DNA of 64,000 nucleotides from Deltaproteobacteria bacterium (GCA_018401435.1 JAGYJW010000032.1:18916-82915); one strand, 5' to 3'. Shown: positions 9,058-20,674, numbered from the stretch's first letter. Translations and numbers: made by a program. The notes: generated by a model from the letters alone, not told the origin.

Positions 9058-9626
9058 GGGCCCGCCTCCGCGACCCGGTCCCGACCCGGCAAAGCGACGA
9101 AGGGCGGGTGCTCCTGGCGGGGCCGGAGCGAAGGCATATGCTCGATAATATTGGTATAATGCATAGAACCACCCACCTGGTCGTCGGCGAGCCGGGCGGC
9201 GTGGTGGTCGGGCAGCTTCGGTCTCATCGTGAGGTCCCGGAGGAGGAGGGGGGGGAGATGCGGGGCTGCAGCTCCCAAGAGAGCCGGACTCGGGCCCGTC
9301 GCGCCCGCCTGGCGCGATCGGTCACCCAGCCAGGCCGGGCGCGGGACGCCCGGATCCAGGCGGTCTCCATTGGAGAGGCGCGCCACCCGCGTCGGCTCCA
9401 TCGATGGGCGCGCCGCCCACACAGGGTCCCATAGCACCTCGCCTGGGGGCATGACCTCAAAGGCGCGGCCGGCGTCGGATTCCACCCGCAAGCTGTCGCC
9501 GCCCTCCAGGCGCTGGACGGCGCCGCAGACCTCCGTCGGGCAAGCACCTGGCATCGTGGGCGAGCTGCTGCGCGGGTCGATGGCCACCACCCCGGCGCGG
9601 CTCGGGCGCAGGCAAGGCGGCGGCAT
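9054..9626 (-). CDS. Possible hypothetical protein upstream of ldh
   Basis: This is a 190-aa reading frame from an ATG at 9626, filling the 660-base gap between sbcC and ldh. Part of it reads like protein (GDSLRVESDAGRAFEVMPPG), and its TGA overlaps the ldh GTG start by four bases, a junction type common here. Against it, the composition is unusual, the end runs through an AT-rich promoter-like patch at 9135-9165, and I recognise no domain. It may be a diverged or frameshifted gene, or non-coding. Confidence 0.3.
   Translation of the reverse strand: MPPPCLRPSRAGVVAIDPRSSSPTMPGACPTEVCGAVQRLEGGDSLRVESDAGRAFEVMPPGEVLWDPVWAARPSMEPTRVARLSNGDRLDPGVPRPAWLGDRSRQAGATGPSPALLGAAAPHLPPLLLRDLTMRPKLPDHHAARLADDQVGGSMHYTNIIEHMPSLRPRQEHPPFVALPGRDRVAEAGP
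9152..9160 (+). promoter_or_regulatory. Isolated extended -10 element
   Basis: TGGTATAAT matches the extended -10 consensus exactly and lies in a short AT-rich island (about 9135-9165) inside GC-rich DNA, flanked by TATGC and GCATA half-sites. No good -35 is seen and no convincing gene follows on this strand for about 550 bases. It could drive an unannotated RNA or be part of the ldh control region. Confidence 0.3.
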
Positions 9627-9720
9627 CGGCGCGGCCGTCAACAGCTCCGCGATCCATCGGGTTGCCGACCCCGCCGGCACCCCTCGATCGGCGCCAGCGG
9701 GCCGCCCTCGGAGGGCCCGG

Positions 9721-12700
9721 TCAACGCGCCACGACCCGCACGATGCTGCGTCCGCCTCCCCGTGGCAGGACCTGGACCTGGGCGCCGATCTTCTCGGCCA
9801 GCCCCTGCACATGGGAGATCAACCCCACCTGCCGGCCCTGGGCCTGCAAGGAATCCAGGGTCTCCAGCGCCTTCTCCAAGCTCTCGGGGTCCAGGCTGCC
9901 GAAGCCCTCGTCGATGAAGAGGGTCTCCACCGAGATGTCCCGGGCGGACAGCCCGGCGAGGCCCAGGGCCAGGGCCAGGGAGACCAGGAAGCTCTCGCCG
10001 CCAGAGAGGCTGTTGACCGCCCGCACCTCCTCGGCCATCTCCAGGTCGACCATCTGGAGATCCAGGTTGCTTCCGTCCACCCGCTCCAGCCGGTAGCGCC
10101 GCGCGAGGGTCTTCAGGTGGTGGTTGGTCTCGGCCACCAGGGCTTCCAGGGTGAGGCTCTGGGCGAAGACCCGCAGCTTCTTGCCGTCGGCGGACCCGAT
10201 CAGCTCGGCCATGGCGTCCCAGCGTTGAACGATGGCGTCTTGGGCCGCGATCTGGGCGACCAGGCCCGCGGAGCGCTGGCGGTTGTGGGCGTCGGCGGCC
10301 ACCTGGGCCTTGAGGGCGGCCGCCCGTTCGGCGCAGGCCTGGGCCAGGGTCTGGGCCTGAGCAAAGCGGGCGCGGGCGGCGTCCAGCGGACCCTCTGGAG
10401 AGGTGGCGTCGGTGCTGGCCCCCTCCTCGAAGCTGAAGTCATCAGGCGCATTCTTGCGGTGCTCTTGCAGCTGGTCGGCCCGCTCCAGGTGCTTGGAGTC
10501 CGCGCGTTGGCGCGCCTCCTTGAGCTGCTCTTGACGCCGGAGCGCAGCCGGCAGCCAGTCGGCGCCTTGGGCCAGGGCGGCCGCGATCTCGTCGGGGCTG
10601 CGCCCGGTGGCCGACACGGCGGCGTCGCGGTCGGCGGCCTTTCGCTGGGCCAGGGCACTCGCCTGGTTGAAGTGCTGCTCGGCCTCTGTCACCCGGACCT
10701 CGGCCTCGGCCAGGCCCCGCGCGGCGGCCTCGCGGGCCGCTTCGACCCCCTTCCATGCGGACTCAGCCTGGGCCAGGGCACCATCCAGTCGGGCCCGAAC
10801 GCCGGCGGTGGGCTCGCCCCCCAGCAAGTCCGCACGGGCGGCGGTCAGCTCGGCCACCGCGCGCTGGCGGGGTGGCAAGGCGTCGGCGGCGGTGCCGGCC
10901 TGGGTCTGCGCCCGGGTGAGGGCCTCCTGTGCAGGCTGCAGGGCGGCCTGGGCGGCCTGCAGCGCCTCCTGGGCCTGGGCCAGGGCCTGGAGCTGGGCCT
11001 GGAAGCTGCGGACCACTGTGTCGCAGCGGGACAGGAAGGCCGCAGGCACCGCAGGGTCCTCGTCCAGCAGGTGCGCCTGCCAGTCCGGGTCCCAGGCCAG
11101 GTGGCCCGAGAGCCCTTGCAGCCGCCCGTCCAGCCGGCCTTCGATGGCCAACAATCGGGCGCCGAGATCCCGCAGCCTTTCGGCTTCTTCGTCGCGACGA
11201 GCGCGGGCGGCATCCAGGCGCTGGCCGAGGTCCACGCGCTCCCGCTGGCGGTGGGAAGCCTCGAGGTGGGCCGCGCGCGCGGCATCGGCGTGCTGGCGGG
11301 CCGCGCGCAAGGCGGCCAGGGCCGCGGCCTGCTGGGTGGCGCTGGCGGACAAACGCTCCTGAAGCGCGGTGATCATGAAGTCCAGGTCTGCATTTTCGAC
11401 CTGGAAGTGCGCCGCCTTCATCAGGGGCAGGCAGGCCGTTTCGAGGCCGGCCGCGCGGTCCTGGGCGGCCTGGTGCTGGGCCAACAAGCGGCTGGCCTCT
11501 GTGGTGGCGGCCTTGTGCTGGCCCTCGGCCTGGGCCCGAGCCTCGTGGGCCCGCGCGCTCTCAGCCCGAAGCGCGCGCAGTCGCTCCTCCTGTTCGGCCA
11601 GCTTGCTCTCGATGGGGGTGGGCCGGCCGACCCAGGGGTGGTCCAAGGACCCGCACAGGGGGCAGCTCTCGCCGGGCACCAGCTTGTCCCGGTGCACGCT
11701 GACATCGAGGGCCAGGCGCAGACCGGCCTCCTGGCCCTGGGCCTGGAGCAGGGCGCCGGCCAGTCGCTGCTCTTCGGCCGAGTGCTCGGCGACCGCGCGG
11801 GTGGCGGCCTCCTGTTCGCCCCGCACCCGGGTGAGCTCGTCGGCGAGCTGGTTCAGGCTGCTTTGCTGGCGCTGGCGCTCGTCCAGGCGGTCACGCAGCT
11901 GGAGCAGGGCGCGGGACTCTTCGTCAGAAGCGGACCAGCGCAGCTCGGCCGGACCCACCGGGGTCTCGGCCGCGCGGGCGTCCGCGGCCTCGGCGAGTTC
12001 AACCGCCTTCTGAAGGCGGCCATCCAGCTCCGCGCGCTGGTCGATCAGGGGCTGCAAAGCGGCTTCTGCGGCGGCGCAAGTGGCCCGCTGCCGATTCAGT
12101 TCAGCCTGCAGCTGCAGGCGCTGCCGCTGGGCCTCCACCAGCTCCGCCAGGCGCGGGCGACAGTCCGCCCACTCCTCCACCATGCGCTGCTGGGGCTTGT
12201 TTTCGGCCAGCCAGGTCTGCGCTCCATCGGCCTGTGCGCGGGCCTGGTCCACGGCGGCCTGGGCGGCTGCGGCCGCGCCCGGGCGCGTTGAAGGGCCGCC
12301 TGGGCGTCTGTGTCTGCCCCTCGGCCTGCCGGAGATCCGCAGCGGCGGCTTCAGGCGGGTGTCGAGCACGCTGGCGGCATCCAGATCGGTGGCCGCCGCG
12401 CTGCGGGCAGCCTGGGCAGCATCCCGCCGGGCCTGGGCATGGGCGGCGGTGGCCTGGGCGGCAAGAAGCCCGGCCCGGGCCTCGTCCTGTTCCTGCTTCA
12501 GGCGCTCCAGGCGATCCTCGGCTGCCTTCCGTGCCTCCTCTGCGTCGCGGGCCGCTTGCAGCACCGGCCGCAAGGGCTCGGCGTCCTGCACCTGGGCGAT
12601 CTGCAGCCGCTCGGATTCGGCCGCCTCCCAAGCCGCCTGGGCGGCGACCAGCTCGGCCTGGGCTGCATTCACGGCCGAAGCGAGGGCCAGGTCCCGCTGC

Positions 12701-13500
12701 TGCCATTCCAGGACCCCTCGGGCCTCGTCCAGCGCTGCGGTGGCCGCCGTCTGTTCAAGCAGGGCGGCATCCTGGTCCATCCGGAGCTGCTGGTGCTCCT
12801 CTTCGGTGAGCAGCGACACCCCCTGCAGCTGAGCGTTCAGCCTGCCCTGCAGCTCTCTCTCCTGGCGGGCCCGGTCATAGGCCGCCTTGCCCAGCCGGCC
12901 ATAGATGCCGGTGTCGGTCATGGCCTCGAGCAGCTCGGCGCGTTCGCCCTCATTGGCCCGCAAGAAGGCCGCAAAGTCGCCCTGGGCCAGCAAGGCCGAG
13001 CGCCGGAACTGGTCGAAGTCCAAGCCCAGCAGGGCCTGGATCTGCCGCAGGGTCTCTGTGCGGCGACCATCGCTGAGATCGACGTCCTTGACCAGATCTC
13101 GCAAGGTCTGGGACTGGGACTGGATGCGGCCGTCGGCCCGGTTGCGCGCCCGGCGCACCTCCCAGCGCGCCCTGTAGCGCCCGCCATCCTTGCCGATAAA
13201 GTCCGCCTCGGCAAAACCCGCCGCCGCGCCCTTCTTGAGCAGGTTGCGGGTGTCTGTGCTGGTGAGCCGCTGGTCGTCGTCCTGGCCCGGGCGCCCCGGG
13301 CGCACCGTGCTCCGGTCCTGCAGCCGGGGCGTCTTGTCGAAGAGGGCCAGGCAGAGCGCGTCCAAGATGGTGGACTTGCCGGCACCCGTGGGGCCCGTGA
13401 TGGCGAAGAGGCCGACCTGCCCCAAGGTGCCCTTTTCGAGGTCCACATCGAAGGCTTCCAGGCTGGCGATATTCTCGCCCCGAATGGCCAGGATCTTCAT
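9721..13500 (-). CDS. sbcC: Exonuclease subunit SbcC
   Basis: A 1259-aa SMC/Rad50-like ATPase of the SbcCD nuclease, which opens DNA hairpins and processes ends. The N-terminal Walker A is GPTGAGKST (residue ~36). Long Ala/Gln/Glu/Arg coiled coils flank a central zinc hook, ESCPLCGSLDHPW. The C-terminal half-site carries the NSLSGGESFL signature and the Walker B LFIDEGFGSLD. A ~25-residue patch around 12280-12350 reads as Pro/Arg-rich in this frame, while neighbouring frames give normal coiled coil, so compensating indels are likely there. The ATG overlaps the sbcD stop by four bases, giving an sbcDC operon. Confidence 0.94.
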   Translation of the reverse strand: MKILAIRGENIASLEAFDVDLEKGTLGQVGLFAITGPTGAGKSTILDALCLALFDKTPRLQDRSTVRPGRPGQDDDQRLTSTDTRNLLKKGAAAGFAEADFIGKDGGRYRARWEVRRARNRADGRIQSQSQTLRDLVKDVDLSDGRRTETLRQIQALLGLDFDQFRRSALLAQGDFAAFLRANEGERAELLEAMTDTGIYGRLGKAAYDRARQERELQGRLNAQLQGVSLLTEEEHQQLRMDQDAALLEQTAATAALDEARGVLEWQQRDLALASAVNAAQAELVAAQAAWEAAESERLQIAQVQDAEPLRPVLQAARDAEEARKAAEDRLERLKQEQDEARAGLLAAQATAAHAQARRDAAQAARSAAATDLDAASVLDTRLKPPLRISGRPRGRHRRPGGPSTRPGAAAAAQAAVDQARAQADGAQTWLAENKPQQRMVEEWADCRPRLAELVEAQRQRLQLQAELNRQRATCAAAEAALQPLIDQRAELDGRLQKAVELAEAADARAAETPVGPAELRWSASDEESRALLQLRDRLDERQRQQSSLNQLADELTRVRGEQEAATRAVAEHSAEEQRLAGALLQAQGQEAGLRLALDVSVHRDKLVPGESCPLCGSLDHPWVGRPTPIESKLAEQEERLRALRAESARAHEARAQAEGQHKAATTEASRLLAQHQAAQDRAAGLETACLPLMKAAHFQVENADLDFMITALQERLSASATQQAAALAALRAARQHADAARAAHLEASHRQRERVDLGQRLDAARARRDEEAERLRDLGARLLAIEGRLDGRLQGLSGHLAWDPDWQAHLLDEDPAVPAAFLSRCDTVVRSFQAQLQALAQAQEALQAAQAALQPAQEALTRAQTQAGTAADALPPRQRAVAELTAARADLLGGEPTAGVRARLDGALAQAESAWKGVEAAREAAARGLAEAEVRVTEAEQHFNQASALAQRKAADRDAAVSATGRSPDEIAAALAQGADWLPAALRRQEQLKEARQRADSKHLERADQLQEHRKNAPDDFSFEEGASTDATSPEGPLDAARARFAQAQTLAQACAERAAALKAQVAADAHNRQRSAGLVAQIAAQDAIVQRWDAMAELIGSADGKKLRVFAQSLTLEALVAETNHHLKTLARRYRLERVDGSNLDLQMVDLEMAEEVRAVNSLSGGESFLVSLALALGLAGLSARDISVETLFIDEGFGSLDPESLEKALETLDSLQAQGRQVGLISHVQGLAEKIGAQVQVLPRGGGRSIVRVVAR

Positions 13501-14768
13501 GCCTGCTCCTGGTGGACGAGGTCGATCAGCTCGTGGAAGGCCATCAGCAGGTCTTGGGGCAGCGGGTTGTCGCCATGGGCCTGGACCCAGCGCTTTCGAA
13601 AGACCTCTTCGGGGAGCACGTCGCGAAGCTGTGCGCCCGGGTGGTGGTCGGCCAGACCACCGTCCTTGCCCCCCGTGTCGCGGACGATGCCCGTCAGTCG
13701 AACGGCTTTGTCGGACAGCGCAGCCTCGACATCCCGGCGGATGCTGGGGTCGGGTTCAGGCAGGAGCGCAATCACCTCCAGAAAAGGCATGCGGTCGTAG
13801 TTCTCGTCGCCATTGCGCAGGGGCAGCGCCGCCAGGGCAGCCATCAGGGCGGGTCGGGGCAAGGAGCCTTGGGCGGGGATGCGCAGCAGGTCCACCGTGC
13901 GGGGGATGGGCACCGTCCGGATGTCCCGCACCGCGTCCCCCGCGAAGTCCACCACCACCACCTGGTGGCGGTAGCGGGTCTCGGAGATGTCGAAGGGGAT
14001 GGGCGAGCCGCTATAGCGCACGGCGTCCCGTCCCCCGACCTGCTGGGCCCGGTGAAGGTGGCCCAGGGCCACATAGGCGAGGTCCTCGGGGAAGAGGTCC
14101 ACGGGCAGCGCGTGCTGGTTGCCCCCCAGGATGCGCCGTTCGGACAGCTCGGAGAGGCTGCCGCCGACCATATAGCAGTGACCGGCGGCCACCCGGGCCT
14201 GGCCGGGCTGCGCCAGCTGGCGCAACCGGCTCAGCACGGCGTCATAGAGGGCCCGCACGCCGCCCACCAGCGGGTCGTCGCCCTCTACCGGGGGCAAATC
14301 CGCCGGACGCAGGAAGGGCACCGCCGCCACCCAGGCTGCGACCTCGCCGTCCCGGCCGTGCAGGGGCAGGCACATCGCGTCCAGATTGGCGTCGCCGCTG
14401 TCCTTGCGGGGCAGACCTCCCACGACCTGGATGCCCATGGGGCCCAGGACGGCTCCGGGAGCGTCCAGCCGGGCCGCCGAGTCGTGGTTGCCCCCGATGA
14501 CCAGGATGTCGAGCTTGGGCAAGCGCCGGCGGGCCCGCCCCAGAAAGGAGTACCAGTCCTGTTGCGCGGTGGCGGGCGGGTTGGCGGCGTCAAAGACATC
14601 GCCCGCGATCAGCAGCGCGTCGGCCTGCTGCTGATCGAGCAGGTCGATCAGCCAATCCAGGAATGCGGCGTGTTCCACCCGACGGGACTGGCCCATGAGG
14701 GTCTTGCCCAGGTGCCAGTCAGAGGTGTGGACCAAACGAAGAGAGGGCGGGGAAGGGGGAGCATCCAT
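13497..14768 (-). CDS. sbcD: Exonuclease subunit SbcD
   Basis: A 423-aa Mre11-type metallophosphoesterase subunit of SbcCD. The phosphoesterase motifs are in order: HTSDWHLGK near the N-terminus, AGDVFD, IGGNHDS, a central AGHCYMVGG and the later ALGHLHRAQ, which together bind two Mn ions. A capping C-terminal domain follows. Length is normal. It is followed with a 4-base overlap by sbcC, its obligate partner. Confidence 0.95.
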   Translation of the reverse strand: MDAPPSPPSLRLVHTSDWHLGKTLMGQSRRVEHAAFLDWLIDLLDQQQADALLIAGDVFDAANPPATAQQDWYSFLGRARRRLPKLDILVIGGNHDSAARLDAPGAVLGPMGIQVVGGLPRKDSGDANLDAMCLPLHGRDGEVAAWVAAVPFLRPADLPPVEGDDPLVGGVRALYDAVLSRLRQLAQPGQARVAAGHCYMVGGSLSELSERRILGGNQHALPVDLFPEDLAYVALGHLHRAQQVGGRDAVRYSGSPIPFDISETRYRHQVVVVDFAGDAVRDIRTVPIPRTVDLLRIPAQGSLPRPALMAALAALPLRNGDENYDRMPFLEVIALLPEPDPSIRRDVEAALSDKAVRLTGIVRDTGGKDGGLADHHPGAQLRDVLPEEVFRKRWVQAHGDNPLPQDLLMAFHELIDLVHQEQA

Positions 14769-14830
14769 GGCTTCCCCTCACCCGCCTCACCCGACCCAAC
14801 CAGGGCAGAAGTTGTCCGTCTTCCAGAAGC

Positions 14831-15581
14831 TCAGGCCCCGCGGTTCTTGAGCTGCGCCACCAGGAGGTCCCGGTTCATCTGGCCGATCACCTCCAGCGGG
14901 ATGCCCTTGGGGCAGGCCAGGCTGCATTCGCCGAAGTTGGAGCAGTGACCGAAGTCCTCGCTGTCCATCTGGTGAACCATCGCGTCCACCCGCTGGTAGC
15001 GTTCGGCCTGGCCCTGGGGGAGCAGGCCGAGGTGGGTGATCTTGGCGCCGGTGAAGAGCATCGCCGAGGCGTTGGGACAGAGCGGCCACGCGAGGCGCCG
15101 CAGCCGATGCAGGCCGCCGCGTCGAAGGCCGTGTCGGCGTCGTCCTTGTTGATGGGCGTGGCGTTGGCGTCCTGGGCCTGGCCGGTGCGGACCGAGACAT
15201 AGCCGCCAGACTGGATGATGCGGTCAAAAGCTGACCGGTCAACCATGAGATCCTTGATGACCGGGAAGGCCTTGGCCCGGAAGGGCTCGATGGTGACCGT
15301 GTCGCCGTCCTTGAACTCGCGCATATGCAGCTGGCAGGTGGTGGTGCGGGCCTTGTGGCCATGGGGCCGGCCGTTGATCACCAGGCTGCAGACACCGCAG
15401 ATGCCCTCGCGGCAGTCGCTCTCGAAGCAGATGGGCTCCTTGCCCTGGACCTCCAGCTTCTCGTTGACGACGTCGAGCATCTCCAGAAAGGACATATCTT
15501 CGTTGACGCCGTCTGCGTCGAAGCTTTCGAAGTGGCCAGCGTCCGCCGCGCCATTCTGCCGCCAAACCTTGAGGGTGAGCT

Positions 15582-15585
<4 letters not shown>
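14831..15585 (-). CDS. sdhB: Succinate dehydrogenase iron-sulfur subunit (frame interrupted)
   Basis: The electron-transfer subunit of complex II. From a GTG start at 15585 (overlapping the sdhA stop as GTGA) the frame gives the 2Fe-2S cluster motif ESDCREGICGVCS and TTTCQLHM. It then reaches ACIGCGA, where the 4Fe-4S ligands should follow. There the frame breaks (about 15085-15105). Another frame resumes at AMLFTGAKITHLG and carries CSNFGECSLACPKGIP to the stop at 14831. Removing two bases in this stretch would restore a canonical CIGCGACVAACPNAS. Since SdhA and SdhC are intact, a sequencing error is more likely than a dead gene. Confidence 0.88.
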
Positions 15586-17558
<1,973 letters not shown>

Positions 17559-17565
17559 GACGGTC

Positions 17566-18273
17566 CTACTTGAGCGCGTTGGCGGTGTCGGGCAACAGGC
17601 CCGCGAGCGCCGCCACCGGCATCGCGATGTTGCCCAGGGCGATCAGCAGGCCAAAGGCCACGGCGGCCTTCTGGGCCAGCACAACATAACGGGGGTTGCT
17701 GAGCCCCAGGGTGCGCAACATGCTCCAAGCCCCATGGGCGAGGTGCATGCCGAGTGCGGCTTGTGCGACGACGTAGAAGCCCACCACAAGCGGGTTCTGG
17801 AAGCCTCGCACAAAGTTCTGGTAGGCGTAGCAGGTGAACTCGCCGTCTACCCAGGCGCAGTGCCGGAAGCCTTCGACCCCGACCCCCGCCACCGTGAACT
17901 GGGCGAGGTGGAAGACGATGAAGGCCAGGAGGATGAAGCCGCCAAAGCGCATCGTCCGCACGGCATAGGCGCTGGAGAACCAGCTGTGCTGGGCATAGGC
18001 CTGGGGCCGGGCGGACCGGCTGCGGGACACCAGGGCGACCGCGCTGCCGATATGGGCCAGGACGCAGCCCAGCAGCCCCATCCGGGCCAGCCAGACGATC
18101 TCGGGCATGCCCTGGAGGGTCTCGGCGTAGTGGTTGTAGGTGTCGGGCCCCAGGAAGACCTGGAGGTTGCCGAGCATATGAATCACCACGAAGCCGAACA
18201 TGGCCAGACCGGTGAGGGCCATGACCAGCTTCATGCCGATCGTCGAGGTGGCGAAGCGCTTGAGCCAGGACAT
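17566..18273 (-). CDS. sdhC: Succinate dehydrogenase cytochrome b558 subunit
   Basis: A 235-aa membrane anchor of type-B complex II. It has about five hydrophobic helices: MKLVMALTGLAMFGFVVIHML, ARMGLLGCVLAHIGSA, MRFGGFILLAFIVFHLAQF, NPLVVGFYVVAQAALGMHLAHG and AAVAFGLLIALGNIAM (residue-level bounds approximate). Histidines in IHMLGN, LAHIGS, FHLAQF and HLAHGAW fit the two-heme ligand pattern of this family. The start MSWLKRF at 18273 is preferred over the longer frame because the upstream residues are Pro-rich and non-conserved. It ends 7 bases before sdhA. Confidence 0.9.
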   Translation of the reverse strand: MSWLKRFATSTIGMKLVMALTGLAMFGFVVIHMLGNLQVFLGPDTYNHYAETLQGMPEIVWLARMGLLGCVLAHIGSAVALVSRSRSARPQAYAQHSWFSSAYAVRTMRFGGFILLAFIVFHLAQFTVAGVGVEGFRHCAWVDGEFTCYAYQNFVRGFQNPLVVGFYVVAQAALGMHLAHGAWSMLRTLGLSNPRYVVLAQKAAVAFGLLIALGNIAMPVAALAGLLPDTANALK

Positions 18274-18405
18274 CGTGGTGTCACCCGGGGGGCAAGGGAA
18301 GACGGCCGATGGGAGCGGAGAGGCCGCTGTTTCCGGGCTCTCGGGTCTATGCGACGGCCCTGCGGGGGTCAAGCAAGGGCCCCGTCGGCCGGGGAAGAGG
18401 GGGCC

Positions 18406-19011
18406 TCAACCGCCTGTTGCGGGCGGATCGGGTGGCTTCGGGGCGTCTTCGGTGCTGCCTTCCAGCACGCCGCTGGCCCGCAGGAAGGCCTCGCCCAGGC
18501 CCGCCCGACCGGCCGCCGCAGGGTTGGAGCGCGCAGCCAGGAGGTCGCGCAGGCGCTCGTTTGCGGTCACCAGCTGCTGGGTCAGGCTGGAGAGCAGGAG
18601 CCGGCGCAGGGCCCGCCCGCGGGGGTGCGTCTCTCGCACGAGTCGCTGGAAGGTGGCAGGGTCGAGGACGGCGACGATCACTTCTGAGGCCGCGACCCCG
18701 GTGGCGGTGCGGCGGGAGCGATCCACCACCCCGATCTGTCCCAGCAAGGTGGGCGCCCGCAGCTCGCCCACCGGCCGCTGCTTGCCGGCCACGTCGCGCT
18801 TGAGGATGGCGATGCTGCCGCGCAGCAGGAAGTAGAGTTCGGTGCCGGGGTCATCCTCCCGCACCACCACCTGGCCCTTGGGGACGATGCGCACCGAGCT
18901 GGCCTGTAGAATGCCGACCAGATCGTCCACCTCGGCGTTGATGCGGGGGTGGGCGGCGATCAGCCGGGCGGCCTGGGTGCGGTAGACCGGATCGGGCGAG
19001 GGTGCGGTCAT
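18406..19011 (-). CDS. Cyclic-nucleotide-binding-domain protein
   Basis: A 201-aa protein with a CRP-like beta-roll: VPKGQVVVREDDPGTELYFL, LRGSIAILK, LGQIGVVDRSRRTATGVAA and VIVAVLDPATFQRLV. No DNA-binding helix-turn-helix follows the roll. The C-terminus is a helix plus a Pro/Asp-rich tail. The phosphate-binding loop lacks the classic R-A-A-T sequence (RRTATG), so ligand binding is uncertain. It starts one base after the stop of a second, related gene. The two probably act together as an effector-binding pair. Confidence 0.75.
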   Translation of the reverse strand: MTAPSPDPVYRTQAARLIAAHPRINAEVDDLVGILQASSVRIVPKGQVVVREDDPGTELYFLLRGSIAILKRDVAGKQRPVGELRAPTLLGQIGVVDRSRRTATGVAASEVIVAVLDPATFQRLVRETHPRGRALRRLLLSSLTQQLVTANERLRDLLAARSNPAAAGRAGLGEAFLRASGVLEGSTEDAPKPPDPPATGG

Positions 19012-19012
19012 C

Positions 19013-19567
19013 TCAGCCTCCGCTGCCGAGCAGGTCACGCAGCCGGATGGCGGGCAGGTCCGCCGGCTCTGCCCGCCCGTCCGACCCGCTCTCCAGGGCA
19101 CGCCAGGCCTCCTGGATGGCCTGGTTGGTCACCCGCACCCGGTGGGTCAAGGTGTGCATCAACAGGTATTCGATGGCGGCCACCACGGCGTTGTCGCCCG
19201 CGGTGTCCAATAGCTCCCGGCGGATCTCCAGGCAGGTGCTGTCGCGGCGCGCGCGCACCGTGGCGCTGCGGGCCCGCCCCGTGGCGTAGAGCGCCGTCTC
19301 ACCCACGATGTCCCAGGCGCCGACGGTGCCCACCACCCGCTCGCCATCCGGGGTGCCCACCAGGGCCACCAGCTCGCCATGCACCACCAGCAGGGCGGAG
19401 TCCGCTGGGGCGCCCTCTCGGAAGAGCACCTGCCCGGCCTCCACCTCGACCGGCGGCGCCTGCCGCAGCACCCAGGCCACCTCTTCGGCAGACACCGGGC
19501 GGCGCAGGTGCAAGCTGGCCAGGCCGTGCAGGTAGAAGCGAGCGGATTCGACCGGGTCGGTGCGCAA
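19013..19567 (-). CDS. Cyclic-nucleotide-binding-domain protein
   Basis: A 184-aa protein with the same CRP-like roll as its neighbour: VEVEAGQVLFREGAPADSAL, VHGELVALVG, VGAWDIVGETALYATGRARS and ATVRARRDSTCLEI. It has no helix-turn-helix. The only in-frame start before the domain is a TTG at 19567, since the frame is closed by the stop of the upstream methyltransferase gene. The tandem arrangement suggests duplication. In myxobacteria such stand-alone domains often act as scaffolds or sensors, but the role here is unknown. Confidence 0.72.
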   Translation of the reverse strand: MRTDPVESARFYLHGLASLHLRRPVSAEEVAWVLRQAPPVEVEAGQVLFREGAPADSALLVVHGELVALVGTPDGERVVGTVGAWDIVGETALYATGRARSATVRARRDSTCLEIRRELLDTAGDNAVVAAIEYLLMHTLTHRVRVTNQAIQEAWRALESGSDGRAEPADLPAIRLRDLLGSGG

Positions 19568-19615
19568 GGCGGCCTCGGTGGGCGGACCTCGGCCCGCTAA
19601 CCCGCCTTGCCGCGA

Positions 19616-20674
19616 TCAGGGGGCGAAGGGAGCCGCAGCCCGCCAGACCCGGAAGCGGGTGGACTCGGCCTCGCAGCTCAGCTCAGCGTACTCGTCTTGC
19701 AGGACCTTCTGGACGGGCACCTGCCGCTGCACCACGATCCAGAGTTCGCCGCCGTCGAGCAGGCGGATGCCCGCCCCCTCGACAAGGCGCTTGAGCACCC
19801 CATAGTCGTTATCTCTGCCCAAGTGGATGGGCGGGTTGCTGACGATGCGATCGTAGCGAGAGTAGGCCGGCAGCGCGCTCCAGCTGGCGCCGCAGCGGTG
19901 CAGCCCGGTGGGCACATTCTCGCGGGCGGCCTGGACGGCGACCTGGTCGAAGTCCAGGCATTGCACCCGCAGATCCGGGACCCGCCGAAGCAGCGCGGCG
20001 CCGATGATTCCGCTGCCGCAGCCGAAGTCCAGCACATGGGCGCCGGCAGGCGGATCGGGAAGCGCCGCAAGCAGCATCGCGGTGCCCTCGTCCAGGCCAC
20101 CATGGGCGAAGATGCCGGGGTAGACCACCATGTCGATGGGGCCGTCTTCGAGGGCGAAGGGCTTCACCCGGCGCCAATCCGACAGCTGGCCCCGAAAGGG
20201 CGCGGGGGGGCTGGTCGGCCGGCGGGCCAGCAGCACCCGGCAGTGCTTGCGGGTGTCCACCACCTCCACGCTGCCGAAGATCTCTTCGATGCGCCGGGCC
20301 GCGCCCTTGATGCCCTCGTCGTTGTGGCCATAGACCAGCACCGGGGCACCCTCGGCCAGGCGGGCGCCGATCAGGTGCAGGGCCAGCTCCAGGGCCTCGC
20401 GGGAGCGCGGCAGGCGCAAGGTGGCCAAGGCGTGGGCCCCGGGCCCGGGAAAGGGCGTGGCAGTCTGGCCCACGCTGGCAAAGCGCCGCCAGGTGGTCAG
20501 GGTGCAGCGGCCTTGCAGCGCGGCCACCACCTCGCCCGCGCCATCGTCCACCACCAGGACGGGGTCGTCGGGCTTCAAGGCGGGCTGCAGCGCGTCCAGG
20601 GCGCCCAGCAGAACGCTGGCGGCGGTGCGGTCACGCTCGATGAATCGGGCGGAATTGTCGGCGAAGTCGAACAT
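19616..20674 (-). CDS. RsmC/RlmG-like methyltransferase
   Basis: A 352-aa class I SAM-dependent methyltransferase resembling the enzymes that methylate guanine N2 in 16S or 23S rRNA. The C-terminal half has the SAM-binding loop VLDFGCGSGIIGAAL, the acidic CLDFDQVAVQ, and the catalytic IVSNPPIHLG (NPP[YFI] class, amino-group methylation). The N-terminal half is a degenerate duplicated fold, as in RsmC (ALELALHLIGARLAEGAPVL, VYGHNDEGIKG). The start MFDFADNSARF at 20674 lies close to the divergent kinase gene, with a 67-base shared upstream region. Confidence 0.82.
   Translation of the reverse strand: MFDFADNSARFIERDRTAASVLLGALDALQPALKPDDPVLVVDDGAGEVVAALQGRCTLTTWRRFASVGQTATPFPGPGAHALATLRLPRSREALELALHLIGARLAEGAPVLVYGHNDEGIKGAARRIEEIFGSVEVVDTRKHCRVLLARRPTSPPAPFRGQLSDWRRVKPFALEDGPIDMVVYPGIFAHGGLDEGTAMLLAALPDPPAGAHVLDFGCGSGIIGAALLRRVPDLRVQCLDFDQVAVQAARENVPTGLHRCGASWSALPAYSRYDRIVSNPPIHLGRDNDYGVLKRLVEGAGIRLLDGGELWIVVQRQVPVQKVLQDEYAELSCEAESTRFRVWRAAAPFAP

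Noticed and set aside
9229..12291. Long plus-strand open frame (1020 aa) over sbcC
   Set aside because: It is antisense to sbcC, whose ATPase and zinc-hook motifs are clear; high GC removes stops from the shadow frame.
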